In this document: one piece after another, positions 21,282-32,978 of the stretch
Layout of the letters: each line of letters starts with the position of its first letter
Numbering within the stretch: the first letter of the stretch is position 1
Assembly (NCBI RefSeq): GCF_014633365.1
Contig: NC_068338.1
Location: forward strand, 12,534,616 to 12,598,615
Reading direction: 5' to 3'
DNA from: Diospyros lotus
Taxonomy: Eukaryota; Streptophyta; Magnoliopsida; Ericales; Ebenaceae
DNA length: 64,000 nucleotides
Program-made: the position numbers and the translations under genes
The notes under the pieces: generated by a model
Told to the model about the DNA's origin: nothing
Database searches by the model: none
Seen by the model: the letters and a program-made list of their open reading frames with translations, nothing else

Positions 21282-21885
21282 TTTTTTTTTTAAAAAAAAA
21301 AATCAAAAGACAACTATAATAAGAGAAAAGTAGAAACTATAAATCTTACAAAATGAACGAAAATACCTGATCGAAGAACAACACGAAGGAGAGGAAACTG
21401 AGCTTGCTTGCAGAAGTGTGGTTTGGCTCATACAGATATGGAGTCTCTTATAGAGCAATGGGTGTCACTATTCTATACTTGGCTCGAGGCACGCCATAAT
21501 TGTAGGGTCAGGCGCGTCTCTTTTTTTCAATGCTCGGTGCCTCATTTTTCAACATTTGGCAGTGTGCCTCTTCCTTTAGTGTGATTGCACTGCCCGAGAG
21601 AAATGGCCACCACCAGCGCAAATTCTGTCTCTCTCAATTCAAATTTTTTTTTTATATATATATATATTTGTTTTTATTTTTTTATTTTATTTTTTTTTGA
21701 AATATATATATATGATTTTTAGTTTTTATTTATTTATTTATTATTTTAATTTTTGGGTTAGTTAATTTTTTTTTTTTTAGGTGCTTAATAAAATCATATA
21801 TACCACACAAAGCATTATTATCGAGTCAAACAAAATTATTTGCACAGTAGATTAAATTCAAACACCAATAAATGCCTAAGTACAC
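21282..21885 (-). promoter_or_regulatory. Leader/promoter-like region before the extra ORFs of C
   Basis: On the minus strand, a TATA-like CTATAAGAG (TATAAGA, complement of 21446-21452) is followed by a C/T-rich leader. Then comes a plausible splice donor, GATCAG/GTATTTTC (near 21366), about 85 bases before the ATG, with an acceptor-like TTATTATAG closer to it. A poly(T)-poly(A) stretch (21280-21301) sits just before the start. Upstream, 21640-21780 is AT/T-rich simple sequence. This looks like host promoter and 5' UTR carried along with the ORFs; splicing is not demonstrated. Confidence 0.4.
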
Positions 21886-21905
21886 CTTACCCCCCAACTT
21901 AAATT
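21886..21905 (-). other. Extra polypurine-tract-like motif of C
   Basis: Minus-strand AATTTAAGTTGGGGGGTAAG. With the copies at about 19525 and at the LTR edge (18055) it forms a set of three. The first two bracket the LOG-like cassette. Confidence 0.6.
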
Positions 21906-22052
21906 GCGCATTGTCCTCAATCGGCAATAAAATGATAGAAGATAGGCATACCTGGCGATCTTCAATGCATGAACTCGTATGCAAAAAATTTTTAATTAGA
22001 CTGCACACAGAGAAACACTATTTAAGTAATGCAGAAAAGAAACAAATTTTTA

Positions 22053-22057
22053 TATAC

Positions 22058-22094
<37 letters not shown>

Positions 22095-22108
22095 TTTTTT
22101 TTTTTTTC
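22053..22108. repeat. (TTA)n plus poly(T) tract
   Basis: About eleven TTA/TAT units are followed by about fifteen T on the plus strand, directly downstream of the C pol stop. On the minus strand it reads A15 then (TAA)n, resembling an expanded poly(A) tail. Confidence 0.9.
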
Positions 22109-22188
22109 AAATCTAGAAACATCCATTTAACCTAAATGGAAATGTGGTCTTTTAACGTCAGATTCCCAGACGAATGTGTTCCTAAAGG

Positions 22189-23979
22189 TCACTCAACCAC
22201 TGATGGTGGATCACCCAACTCCACCATCTCTTCATTTCCTTCAACAAGATCTTTCTCAGCTATGCCTAGATATGGTTTTAGCCTTTGACCATTCACTTTA
22301 AAATATTGTCCAGACTCTTTGATTTCAATTTCTATTGCCCCATATTCTGATATGGTTTTGATTGTATAGGGTCCTGTCCATTTTGATCTCAACTTCCCTG
22401 GGAACAAATGAAGCCTTGAGTTGTAGAGAAGCACCTGCTGACCAACATGAAAAATTTTTCTGTTGATGTGTTGGTCATGCAACTTTTTCATATGCAACTT
22501 AGACAATTTGGAATTTTCAAATGCCTCATCCCTAAGTTCTTCAAGTTCATTAAGTTGCAATTTCCTATTAAGGCTCACTTCTGTTGATTCCTCATTAATC
22601 TTCCTAATGGCCCAGTAGGCTTTGTGCTCTATTTCAACTGGCAAATGACATGGCTTGCCATATACCAACCTGTAGGGAGACATGCCTAGAATGGTCTTGT
22701 AAGCAGTTCTATAAGCCCAAAGTGCATCAATCAACCTCAAGGACCAATCCTTGCGATTAGAATTGACTGTTTTCTCTAAAATCCTTTTTATCTCCCTATT
22801 GGCCAATTCAGCTTGGCCATTGGTTTGAGGGTGATATGGGGTTGCAACCTTGTGGACTACTCCATATTTTCTCATTAATTCAGCCACTGGTTTGTTACAG
22901 AAATGAGAACCTCCATCACTTATGATGGCCCTAGGCATTCCAAACCTACTAAAAATATTTTCTTTCAAAAACTTCATTACAACCTGATGATCGTTTGTTC
23001 TTGTTGGGATTGCTTCTACCCACTTGGACACATAGTCAACAGCTAATAAGATGTACTCGTGTCCACCTGAATTAACAAATGGTCCCATGAAGTCTATTCC
23101 CCAACAATCAAAAATTTCTAACACCTGAATGGGTTGCAAGGGCATCATATTCCTCTTGGTTAGGCTTCCTAGCCTTTGGCATCTATCACATGAACTACAG
23201 AACTGATGCACATCTCTAAACATGGTAGGCCAAAAGAATCCACTTTGTAAGATCTTGGCCAATGTTTTTCTTGTGGAGAAATGACCTCCACAAGCAAGAG
23301 TATGACAAAAATTCAAAACACTCTGTTGCTCATGCTCGGGGATGCACCTTCTTAAAATTTGGTCAGCACAATACTTAAACAAGTAAGGGTCATCCCAGAA
23401 ATAAGTCCTAACCTTCCTAAAGAATTTTTGTTTATCTAGCTTGGTCCAATGATTTGGAATTAGACCGGTGGCTAGATAGTTGGCCAAATCTGCATACCAT
23501 GGTGTAACAGAGGTTGAGGTATCATTGATAAGGAAGAGTTGTTCATCTGGAAAGGTGTCCCTGATTGGTTCCTTATCTAGATTAAGGTCTTGGCATGGAA
23601 GTCTAGACAAATGGTCTGCCACCACATTTTCTACTCCCTTTTTATCTTTGATTTCTATGTTGAATTCTTGGAGTAACAAAATCCACCTAATAAGACGCGG
23701 TTTGGCGTCTTGTTTGGTGAGCAAGTATTTCAAAGCAGCATGGTCAGTGAAAACAATGACCAATGACCCCACCAAATATGATCTGAACTTCTCTAATGCA
23801 AACACTACTGCCAATAATTCATTCTCAGTTGTTGTGTAATTATTTTGCGCTTCATTGAGGGTTTTACTGGCATAGTAGATGACATAAGGTTTTTTATCTT
23901 TTCTTTGCCCTAGGACTGCTCCTACAGCATAATCACTTGCATCACACATGAGTTCAAAGGGCAATGACCAATCTGGTGG
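22189..23979 (-). pseudogene. RNase H - integrase part of C gag-pol
   Basis: Continues the frame of the upstream segment after one TAA codon (23980-23982). RNase [47 protein letters not shown]. Integrase: His-Cys finger ([11 protein letters not shown], then CSSCDRC), catalytic Asp in GIDFMGPF, Asp in ISDGGSHF and Glu in [15 protein letters not shown], all kept. The C-terminal part ends in a GPY-type segment ([14 protein letters not shown]) and the stop is at 22189. There is no chromodomain. Integrase would insert the cDNA copy. The segment itself has no frameshift. Confidence 0.93.
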
Positions 23980-26900
23980 TTAAATAATGGGGGCTGAGAT
24001 GAGAGCATTTCTTAACCTCTCAAAAGAGGTTTGACAAGATGATGTCCACTCAAATGGGACATCCTGGGAGAGCAAATTACACAGAGGCCGGGCTATGCTG
24101 CTAAAAGATGATATGAATCTCCTATAGAACCCAGCATGCCCTAGGAAAGACCTGATGTCCTTAACACTCTTAGGGACTGGTAATTTTTGGATGGCTTCAA
24201 CTTTGGCTTTGTCCACCTCCATTCCCTTAGCAGAGACAATATGCCCTAGGACTATACCTTGTTTGACCATGAAATGACATTTTTCCCAGTTAAGCACAAG
24301 GTGGGTTTCTTCACAACGAGCTAGAACTCTCTCTAAATTCTCTAAACATGCCTCAAAACTAGCTCCATAGACAGAGAAATCATCCATAAAAACCTCCACA
24401 ATGTGTTCTGTCATCTCACTAAAAATACTCATCACACACCTTTGGAAGGTGGCAGGGGCATTGCATAGTCCAAAAGGCATACGTCTATAGGCAAATGTCC
24501 CAAATGGACATGTGAAAGTGGTCTTTTCCTGGTCCTCTAGGGCAATGTCAATCTGGTTATATCCTGAATAACCATCAAGGAAACAATAGAATGCTTGTCC
24601 AGCTATTCTTTCAAGGACTTGGTCCAAGAATGGCAATGGAAAATGGTCTTTTCTAGTCATTGCATTGAGTTTTCTGTAATCAATGCACACTCTCCATCCG
24701 GTTTGGATGCGAGTAGGGATCAACTCATTCTTTTCATTTCTCACCACTGTGACTCCAGACCTTTTTGGGACCACTTGAGTGGGGCTGACCCACTTTGAAT
24801 CAGAGATGGGGTATATAATACCCGCATCCAGCAACTTTAGCACTTCTTTCCTAACCACCTCTTTCATGTTAGGATTGAGTCTCCTCTGCATTTGCCTAAC
24901 AGGTTTAGCATCCTCCTCTAGAAATATCCTATGAGTGTAAGTCAAAGGACTAATTCCATGCAAGTCTGAGATGGTCCAACCTAAGGCTTTTTTATGAGCT
25001 CTCAGAATGTTTATCAGCTGAATTTCCTGTTGGGATGTCAAACTTGAAGAGATGACTACGGGGAGTGTGTTCTCATCACCTAGAAATGCATATTTTAACT
25101 CACTTGGCAAAGGTTTCATTTCAGGTGTGGGTGAGGTATTATCAGATTGTGACTCCTCATTGTTCAGAGAACCCAATGGTTCTGATTTGGGAATCCATTG
25201 AGCCACAGGCATTGCTTCTTCCTCCCTAGTGTTCTCTAATTCTTTTAACTTTCTCTCTTCTTGATCTTCTTCCATAGATTTGTTCAAAAATTCTTTTGCA
25301 AAATAGTCCTCAGCTAATGTTTGAACCAAATCTACTTCCTCCATCTCATTCTCAGCTATGTGTTGTTTGGAAACTCTAAAGATATTCATCTCTACAGTCA
25401 TGTTTCCAAATGATAACTTAAGTATTCCATTCCTACAATTAATTATGGCATTTGAAGTTGCTAGGAATGGTCTACCAAGAATGACTGGAACAGGGGGTTG
25501 AGGGCCTTGATGGGGTTGTGTGTCCAAGACTATAAAATCAACAGGGAAGTAAAATTTGTCCACCTGCACTAATACATCCTCCACTATCCCCCTAGGGACT
25601 TTGATTGACCTATCAGCAAGCTGTAGGGTAACTCTTGTTGGCTTGAGTTCTCCTAAGCCCAGTTGTTGATATACACTATAAGGAAGCAAATTGACACTTG
25701 CTCCTAGATCTAAGAGTGCTTGGTCCACCCTCTGGCTTCCAATTATGCAAGAAATGGTTGGGCTACCAGGGTCTTTGTACTTAGGAGGTGTTTTAAGTTG
25801 CAGGATGGAACTCACCTGTTCGGTTAAGAATGCTTTCTCCTTGATGTTGATCTTTATTTTAATAGTACACAAGTCTTTTAAGAATTTTGCATAAGATGGT
25901 GTCTGTTTGATTGCATCAAGTAGAGGAATGTTAATCCTTACCTGCTTGAACACTTCATAAATATCAGCATTTTGTTTTTCCCTCTTTGTTTGAGTAAGTC
26001 TTTGAGGGAATGGTGGTGCAGGGTTGCTCTTGAATTCTTCCACCTTATTTTTTTCTTTATCTTTTTTTTTTTTGTTTTCAAGTTTTTCCTCCAAAGCTGG
26101 AGCATTGTCATTTTTTATATTTTCATTTTGTTCTTCTTCTTGTGCATTAGATTGGTTTGTCCTAGGGTCATCTGGTTTGTCAATTATTTTTCCATTCCTA
26201 AGGACAGTGACTGCTTGCACCTGCTCATGATTATAGTTCCCATTATTTGATGATTCCACTTGATTTGTTTGCCTCACGGGGTTGGGATTTGGTTGAGAAG
26301 GGAATTTCCCAGGTTCTCTCACAGTCAAAGTTTGAGTTAGCTTGGTTAGCTGACTCCTCATATCCTCAATTGCCCTATTTGTTTGCTCTTGGAATTTTGC
26401 TACCTGAGCATTGTTCCCCATCTGCCCTTGCATAAATTGTTGTAGAGTATCCTCTAGGGATCTCTTATGCGGTGGCTGATATGAGCCAGATGGTCCTTGG
26501 TTAGGCTGGTAGGGCTGTGGCTGAGGTTGTGGCTGTGGTTGTGAGGGAAATGGTTGGTGTGGCTGAGGTGCTGAGTCATTTCTCCAAGAGAAATTTGGGT
26601 GGTTCCTAGAATTTGGATGGTAGGTGTTTGAGTTTGGGTTGTACCTTTGATAATTTCCACCCTGGTTCTGGTTTTGGTATATCCTACCCTCTGTTTGCCT
26701 TGGTTGTGAGTTTGAAGTTTGGCCATACAACACTTCTTTGAAAGCAGGGAGAGTTGGACACTCCTCTGTTCTATGGCTATTGGCTTCACACACTACACAA
26801 TGCACCTCTACCTCATTGATAGCCTTCATTTTTTTCATCTCCAATTCTTCCATTTTCTTTGTCAACAGAGCTAATCTAGCACTGATGTCATCAATTTCAT

Positions 26901-27750
26901 TTAATTGGAGTTTTCCCTTTGGTTGTGGATTGTATTGGTCTCTCAAATCTCCCATGGTCAATGGCCCAACTTCCCAATTTCTAGAGTTTTCAGCCACATG
27001 GTCAAAGTATGCAACAGCCTCTTCAGGAGTTTTTTCATAAAAATCACCATTACACATGGTGGACACTAGCATTTTCAAATTAGGAGTTAAGGCATTAAAG
27101 AAGAAACTAACTACCCGCCATTGTTCAAAGGCATGGTGTGGGCAAGAATGCAAGAGGTACTTGAAACGTTCCCAAGTTTGAGCAAATGTTTCATTTGGTT
27201 TACAGACAAAATTCATCATTTGCCTTTGGAGTGATGCTGTTCTATTAGCTGGGAAGTATTTTTTTAGAAATTTTGTTTGCATCTCCCTCCAAGTTCCTAT
27301 TGATCTGGGCTCTAGAGTCCCTAACCACATTTTTGCTTTATCCTTGAGTGAGAACGGGAAGAGTTTTAGTCTAACAGTGTCCTCATGAATATTTTGATCC
27401 CCACAGGTACCACATACCTCTTCAAAATCCCTCATGTGTGTATATGGATTTTCAGAATCCATACCATGAAATGTGGGGAGCATTTGTATGGTACCTGGTT
27501 TAAGGACAAATCAATGATGGTTTATTGGTAGGATTATGCAAGAGGGAGTGGTTTGCCTTGGAGGGTTCAAATAATCCCTGAGAGGTTTAATCTCATCAAC
27601 ATCATGTTCTCCAGGATCACTCCCGTGAGCAGATAGGTTTTCATTTTGTTGAGACATTATGGATTGTAAAAGTGATATTTCAGTCTCTGATAAAGAATCT
27701 ATAGAATGGTTTAACTGATGGCTTAAGATTCTACCAGATCTAAGTCTCAT
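23980..27750 (-). pseudogene. gag - protease - RT part of C gag-pol
   Basis: The frame opens MRLRSGRILSHQ at 27750. One TGA at 27511-27513 interrupts it, after which the same frame continues for more than 1170 codons. Gag: PTFHGMDSENPYTHMRDFEEVC, WREMQTKFLKKYFP, then one CCHC knuckle CVVCEANSHRTEEC (about 26760-26801) and a Gln/Pro-rich linker. Protease: LLDLGASVNLLPY (active-site Asp codon at 25708-25710). RT: DGYSGYNQI, MPFGLCNAPATFQ and FMDDFSVYG (24379-24390), catalytic residues intact. The frame ends ...SAPII then TAA. Both stops are single C-to-T changes on the coding strand, so the copy decayed only recently. Confidence 0.93.
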
Positions 27751-27848
27751 ACAATTTGAATAATATGCAAACAGTTAAGAAGAAAAGAAAAAAAAAATTA
27801 TTAAGAACAAAGTTACCCGTGGAGTGAATTTTTTTCTTCTGTTGTACC

Positions 27849-27866
27849 TCCCCGGCAACGGCGCCA
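27849..27866 (-). other. Primer-binding site of C (tRNA-Asp type)
   Basis: Minus-strand TGGCGCCGTTGCCGGGGA, five bases from the LTR edge at 27872. This is the primer site typical of Athila-class elements. Confidence 0.9.
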
Positions 27867-27871
27867 AAATT

Positions 27872-29525
27872 TGGCTGCACTCCTCACCCTACAATTTAAA
27901 TAGCCTTAATCAGTTTGGATGTTCAGTGTTGAAATGGTGAGGAGGTTTAAACTCACCAGTGTGTGAGTGTAGTTGTAGCACAAATATAAATTCCGGACAA
28001 GTCCGGGTCGATTCACTGGGAGGTTTATTTAACAAAAGAATGGTTCATTCGGGTTGATTTATCCAAAGAGAGCTAAGTTTTCCTGATTGTGAAAAGGTTT
28101 TTTTTTTTTTGAATATTAAAAAGGTCTTGGGTTGAGGCGAGTTCAGAACCAATGCCTTATAAATCTCTTATAGTAATTTAAACAACAATATTAATCTGAA
28201 ATAAACAGAGGATCGTTTCGTAGTTATAATTCAAGATACGAATGATTCTTAGCTAAGCAACCCTCATACATGATATGATGGTTCTGGGTTAAGATATCAC
28301 TGTAAATTTTATTATACTAGAGACTATGATTTGATCGTCTGAGCTTGGGTATATCTCATCTCCAATTCTAGCAACTTTCATACATGGCATGAGAGTTCTA
28401 AGTTAGGATGATGACCCAATCCAAACTCACAAAATCATTTATACACTCAACTCGAGTTTAACTCAGATAAATCTTGCATTCATCGAGGTTTGGCTTATCT
28501 TGAGATTCAAGAACATTGGACACTGTCCTCGCCTTAACCCAAGATTAGATTTAGCTACTCATTTCCATTTTTAAAATAAATTGGCAGGAATTTAAATGAC
28601 GGGAATTAAAAGACAGTATTTAAAAGACTATTTTTTTAACCGACCATATAGGCGGTATATAATTTAAAGACAATAATTGAAAGACTATTTTGACCGACCA
28701 TATAGGCGGTATATAATTGAAAGATAATAATTGAAATTGCAAGAATTTAAAGGCAGAAATTAACCGACCATTTAGGCGGTGGATAATAAAGTAACAATAA
28801 ATGACATAAGAATTTAAATAAGAAAGAGAAGAAGTAAGATTTGCAAGAGAAAATAAAAGAGAACAAGAGCAATTAAAACAACTAAAATTTCATTCAAGAA
28901 TAATCATCCCTTACAAGTGCACCTAAGTGCTCTATTTATAGGCTAAAAGATGTAATGGAAACCACTTAATTATATAATTTAATAATACAAAATATCTAAT
29001 TGATGATGTAAGCAATGATGTCATTTTAACCATGATGTAAGCAATGATGTCATCTTATCCCATGATGTAAGCGATGATGTCATCCTATCCCATGATGTAA
29101 GCGATGATGTCATCATATCCCATGATGTAAGCGATGATGTCATCCTATTTGTGGGACTTGGGCTCTTCATATTTTTGGGCTTTGGGCCTTCTTTGTGTTG
29201 GGCTTGAGCTTGGGCTTGGGCTTGGGACTTCCTTGTGTTGGGCTTGAGCTTGGGCTTGGGCTTATCTTATGTTGGATTCTATTTGATTGTTGGGCCAAGT
29301 GCACATGAAACATCCTCTAGACTCCATAGTTGGCCCATGATTTTGAGCAACAATAATGGGTAATCCAACGTCTTCGATTTATGCCCCTAATTAATTGTAG
29401 AAGACAGCTTTCTTGCTTCATCCTGTAATAATATATAATGCAAATAATTATTTATTTAAAGCATAATTATAAAGCCAAAATAAGGATATAATTCATTAGG
29501 ATATAGGAAATATTGACCCTTATCA
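27872..29525 (-). mobile_element. 5' LTR of C
   Basis: 1654 bp, TGATAAGGGTC to GTGCAGCCA on the minus strand, followed on the plus side by TSD TGCAC (29526-29530). Minus-strand TATA: complement of 28933-28940. It carries the same as-1-like array (29004-29146), TGGGCTT repeats (about 29147-29265) and the three ACCG...CGGT palindromes (28639-28656, 28693-28710, 28763-28780) as the left copy. This is the LTR that would drive gag-pol of C. Confidence 0.93.
29004..29146 (-). promoter_or_regulatory. Five as-1-like motifs in 5' LTR of C
   Basis: Same five-unit array as at 16358-16500, here upstream of the TATA box (28933-28940, minus) of the LTR attached to the coding region. TGATG half-site pairs are 12 bases apart in every unit. 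Confidence 0.6.
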
Positions 29526-30012
29526 TGCACAAAATGTTCGTCCAGGCCGAGTGTACAATCTGACTTGTGAGGACGCTGAGGCCGATCCTGCAGTTATTGA
29601 AGGTACACTATTTTTTTCGAATATTCCAGCTCATGCTTTAATAGATCCAGGTGCTACGCATTCATTCATGTCGCATGCATCAGTAGAAGGTTTAAAGTTA
29701 GAACCTAGGGAATTGGGTTATCAGATGGCAATAGCCACTCCCATGGGTTCAACTCTAAGAACTGCGGTAGGGTGCCGTGGGTGTATTTTTAATATGGGAG
29801 GAGAAAGTTTCAAGATCGATTTAGTGGTGTTAGAAATTCAAGATTTCGACATAATTATCGGTATGGATTTCCTATCGCTACATGAGGCTAAAATAGATTG
29901 TAAGAGTAAGACCGTGAGTTTACCCAAGCTTAACGGAGAGTGGATTGTGTTCCAAGGTCAAAATAGGAAGATTAAGAGAGAAAATGGCATGACTTTGCAC
30001 ACGTTGCAGTAA
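29526..30012 (+). pseudogene. Protease region of B
   Basis: After the TSD the gag-pol frame of B resumes as QNVRPGRVYNLTCEDAEADP, in phase with gag before the C insertion. The aspartic protease motif is ALIDPGATHSFMS, with D-P-G in place of the more usual D-S/T-G, and it is followed by IIGMDFL. The frame is interrupted by TAA at 30010-30012 before RT. The protease would cleave the polyprotein inside the particle. Confidence 0.9.
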
Positions 30013-32928
30013 GCCAAACCCGAACCAGGAAAGAAAAGTCTCGAGTTACAGTCAGTGAGGGTCATGAATGAGTATCCTAAGGTATTTCCTGAGGAATTAC
30101 CAAGATTACCTCCCCAAAGAGAAATTGAATTTTCGATAGATCTTATACCAGGTATACAGCCAATATCCATACCTCCGTATAAGATGGCCCCGGCTGAGAT
30201 GAGGGAATTGAAGGAGCAATTACAGGACTTGACCGACAAAGGATTTATCAGACCAAGTGTGTCACCCTGGGGAGCTCCGATATTGTTCGTGAAAAAGAAG
30301 GATGGTACCTTACGTATGTGTACTGACTACCGACAGTTAAACAAGGTAACCATAAAGAATAAGTACCCGTTGCCTAGGATTGAAGAGTTGTTTGACCAAC
30401 TTCAAGGAGCCAGAGTATTTTCTAAGATAGATCTTCGGTCAGGGTACTATCAAATGAAGATCAAGCCGGAAGATGTACCCAAGACTGCATTTTGGTCACG
30501 GTATGGTCACTACGAATATCTAGTGATGCCATTTGGATTGACCAATGCACCTGCTGCATTTATGGATTTAATGAACCGAACTTTTAGACCTTACCTGGAC
30601 AAGTTTGTAATAGTGTTCATAGATGACATTTTGATATACTCTGCAAGTGAGAGTGATCATGAAGAACATTTAAGGATAGTCTTGCAGACTTTAAAGGATC
30701 ATAAGTTGTACGCCAAGTTCTCGAAGTGTGAATTTTGGCTTACTCAAGTAGCATTTCTTGGACATATAATTTCTGCAGAAGGTATAGCTGTCGATCCAGC
30801 AAAGATAGAAGCAGTTCAAAAATGGCAATCACCTAAGACCATTGGGGAGATTCGAAGTTTTCTTGGACTAGCAGGATACTACAGAAGATTTGTAGAAGGA
30901 TTTTCAAAGATATCTGCTCCACTTACTCGATTAACGCAGAAAGAAGTTAAATTTGAATGGGATGATAAATGTGAACAAAGTTTTCAAGAACTTAAGGCGC
31001 GATTAACTACGGCACCGATTTTAGCAATGCCAACGGAGTCAGGAAAGTTTGTGGTGTATAGTGATGCTTCGGGAATAGGGTTGGGATGTGTTCTAATGCA
31101 AGATGAGAAAGTAATCGCTTACGGATCTCGGCAACTAAAAAGACATGAGCAGAACTACCCAACTCATGACTTGGAATTAGCAGCTATAATATATGCTTTG
31201 AAGTTGTGGAGACATTATCTCTACGGGGTGCAATTTGAGATTTTGTCGGATCATAAGAGTTTGAAGTACATATTTTCTCAGAAGGAGTTAAACATGAGAC
31301 AAAGAAGATGGATGGAATATTTAAAAGATTATGATTGTACCATTTCCTATCATCCAGGAAAGGCGAACATAGTTGCAGACGCTCTTAGCCGAAGAAGTTC
31401 CGAGATTGTGGCTAACATGATGATCGAGGAATTTAGCCACCTGACAGTAAGTGTTAAGCCTAAACCAAACAAGGGATATTTGGCAAATCTGACAATTCAA
31501 TCTGATGTGGTAAATCAAATCAGATCAGCTCTTCAAACAGACACAAGAAGAAGTCAGTGGATAGACGAGAATGATCAAGTTAAGGCACCTGAATTCAGTT
31601 ACCGTGATGGTATACTTCGATTTCAAGGAAGAACATACGTGCCAAGGAATCAAGGTCTAAGACAAGTTATCTTGGGAGAAGCTCATCGGGCAAGATACAC
31701 AGTACATCTAGGATCCACAAAAATGTATAAGGATCTTAGGGAAATTTATTGGTGGCCAGGAATGAAAAAGGACGTGGCACTGTACGTGGCACAATGTGAT
31801 ACCTGTCAACGTATAAAAATTGAACATCAGCGTCCGGGAGGAAAGTTACAACCATTGGACATTCCCGAGTGGAAATGGGATCACGTCGCTATGGATTTTG
31901 TGACCAATCTACCTCAAAGTCCCAAAGGAAACAATGGTATTTGGGTAATAGTGGATCGACTGACCAAGTCGGTACATTTCTTGCCTATTAAGATAGGGCA
32001 ACCGACTCACACTCTGGCTCAGCTGTACATTGAAGAAATAGTACGATTACATGGAATACCTGCAAGTATAGTATCAGATCGAGACCCGCGATTTACGTCA
32101 AGATTTTGGGAAAGTTTCCACAAGTGTATAGGAACACAGTTGAAGCTCAGCACAGCTTATCACCCTCAGACTGACAGACAGTTTGAGCGGACAATTCAAA
32201 CGCTCGAAGACATGTTGAGGGCATGTATTTTGGAATTCTCGGGAAGTTGGGAGAAACATCTACCATTGGTAGAATTTGCCTACAACAACGGGCACCACAA
32301 TAGCATTGGAATGGCTCCCTACGAGGCATTATATGGGCGAAAATGCAAAACACCACTCTGCTGGGTAGAAACTGGAGAAGTAGGATTAGTTGGACCCGAG
32401 ATTGTTCAGACTACTACTGAGAAGATTAAGCAAATACAAGAGAAAATGAGGATAAGTCAAAGTCGTCAGAAATCGTATGCTGATCAACGAAGGCGAAACC
32501 TGGAATTTTTGGTCGGTGACAAGGTATACTTGAAAGTCTCTCCATTTAAATCTGTGATTCGAGGAAAAAGGAAAGGGAAATTAAGCCCAAGATACATAGG
32601 ACCCTATGAGATTTTGGAGAAAATTGGATTAGTGGCTTACAGATTAGCTTTACCTGTGGCATTATCAAACATCCACAATGTGTTTCATGTGTCTCAACTA
32701 CGGAAATATGAGCCAGACCCTACGCAGGTACTTCGAAATGAGACCATTGGGATACGAAATGATCTAACATACCCTGAGGAACCAGTTCGAATCCTAGATC
32801 AAAGCAATCAAGTCTTAAGGAACAAGGTTATTCCTTTAGTGAAGGTACAATGGGGCAATCATGACGAAGAAGAGGCAACTTGGGAACGTGAAGAAGAGAT
32901 GAAGATTTCTTATCCACATTTATTTTGA
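30013..32928 (+). pseudogene. RT - RNase H - integrase - chromodomain-like tail of B
   Basis: More than 950 codons are open after the single stop at 30010. RT has [23 protein letters not shown] and FIDDILIYS (30616-30627). RNase H has [24 protein letters not shown] and [10 protein letters not shown]. Integrase has a zinc finger ([20 protein letters not shown]), Asp in AMDFVTNLP, Asp in [10 protein letters not shown] and Glu in [11 protein letters not shown]. One odd residue is TDRQFER where Gly-Gln-Ser is usual. The tail ([30 protein letters not shown]) matches the chromodomain-like end of Tekay-type chromoviruses, thought to guide insertion into heterochromatin. The copy looks recently active. 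Confidence 0.94.
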
Positions 32929-32978
32929 TACTGTAAGTTAGTAATTTCAAGGACGAAATTTTTTTTAGAGGGGGAGGA

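Larger units (their letters stand above)
17901..29525 (-). mobile_element. Athila-like Ty3/gypsy element C carrying extra genes
   Basis: Minus-strand element: 5' LTR 27872-29525, PBS 27849-27866, one gag-pol frame (27750 down to 22189), a long 3' region with two further ORFs, then a purine tract (complement of 18055-18062) and a truncated 3' LTR (18054 to 17901). Athila affinity rests on the tRNA-Asp-type PBS, the LDLGASVNLLP protease, FMDDFSVY RT and lack of a chromodomain. It is inserted between gag and protease of B (TSD TGCAC on the right). Coding damage is limited to two in-frame stops, so C is the youngest large element here. Confidence 0.92.

Noticed and set aside
22053..22108. Poly(A)/(TAA)n as evidence of a LINE or SINE insertion
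   Set aside because: No target-site duplication or SINE/LINE body was found next to it; simple-repeat expansion is sufficient.
23480..26435. Plus-strand ORFs within C pol (for example 23480-23839, 25972-26250)
   Set aside because: They lie antisense to conserved gag-pol sequence and carry no domain; they are frame shadows.
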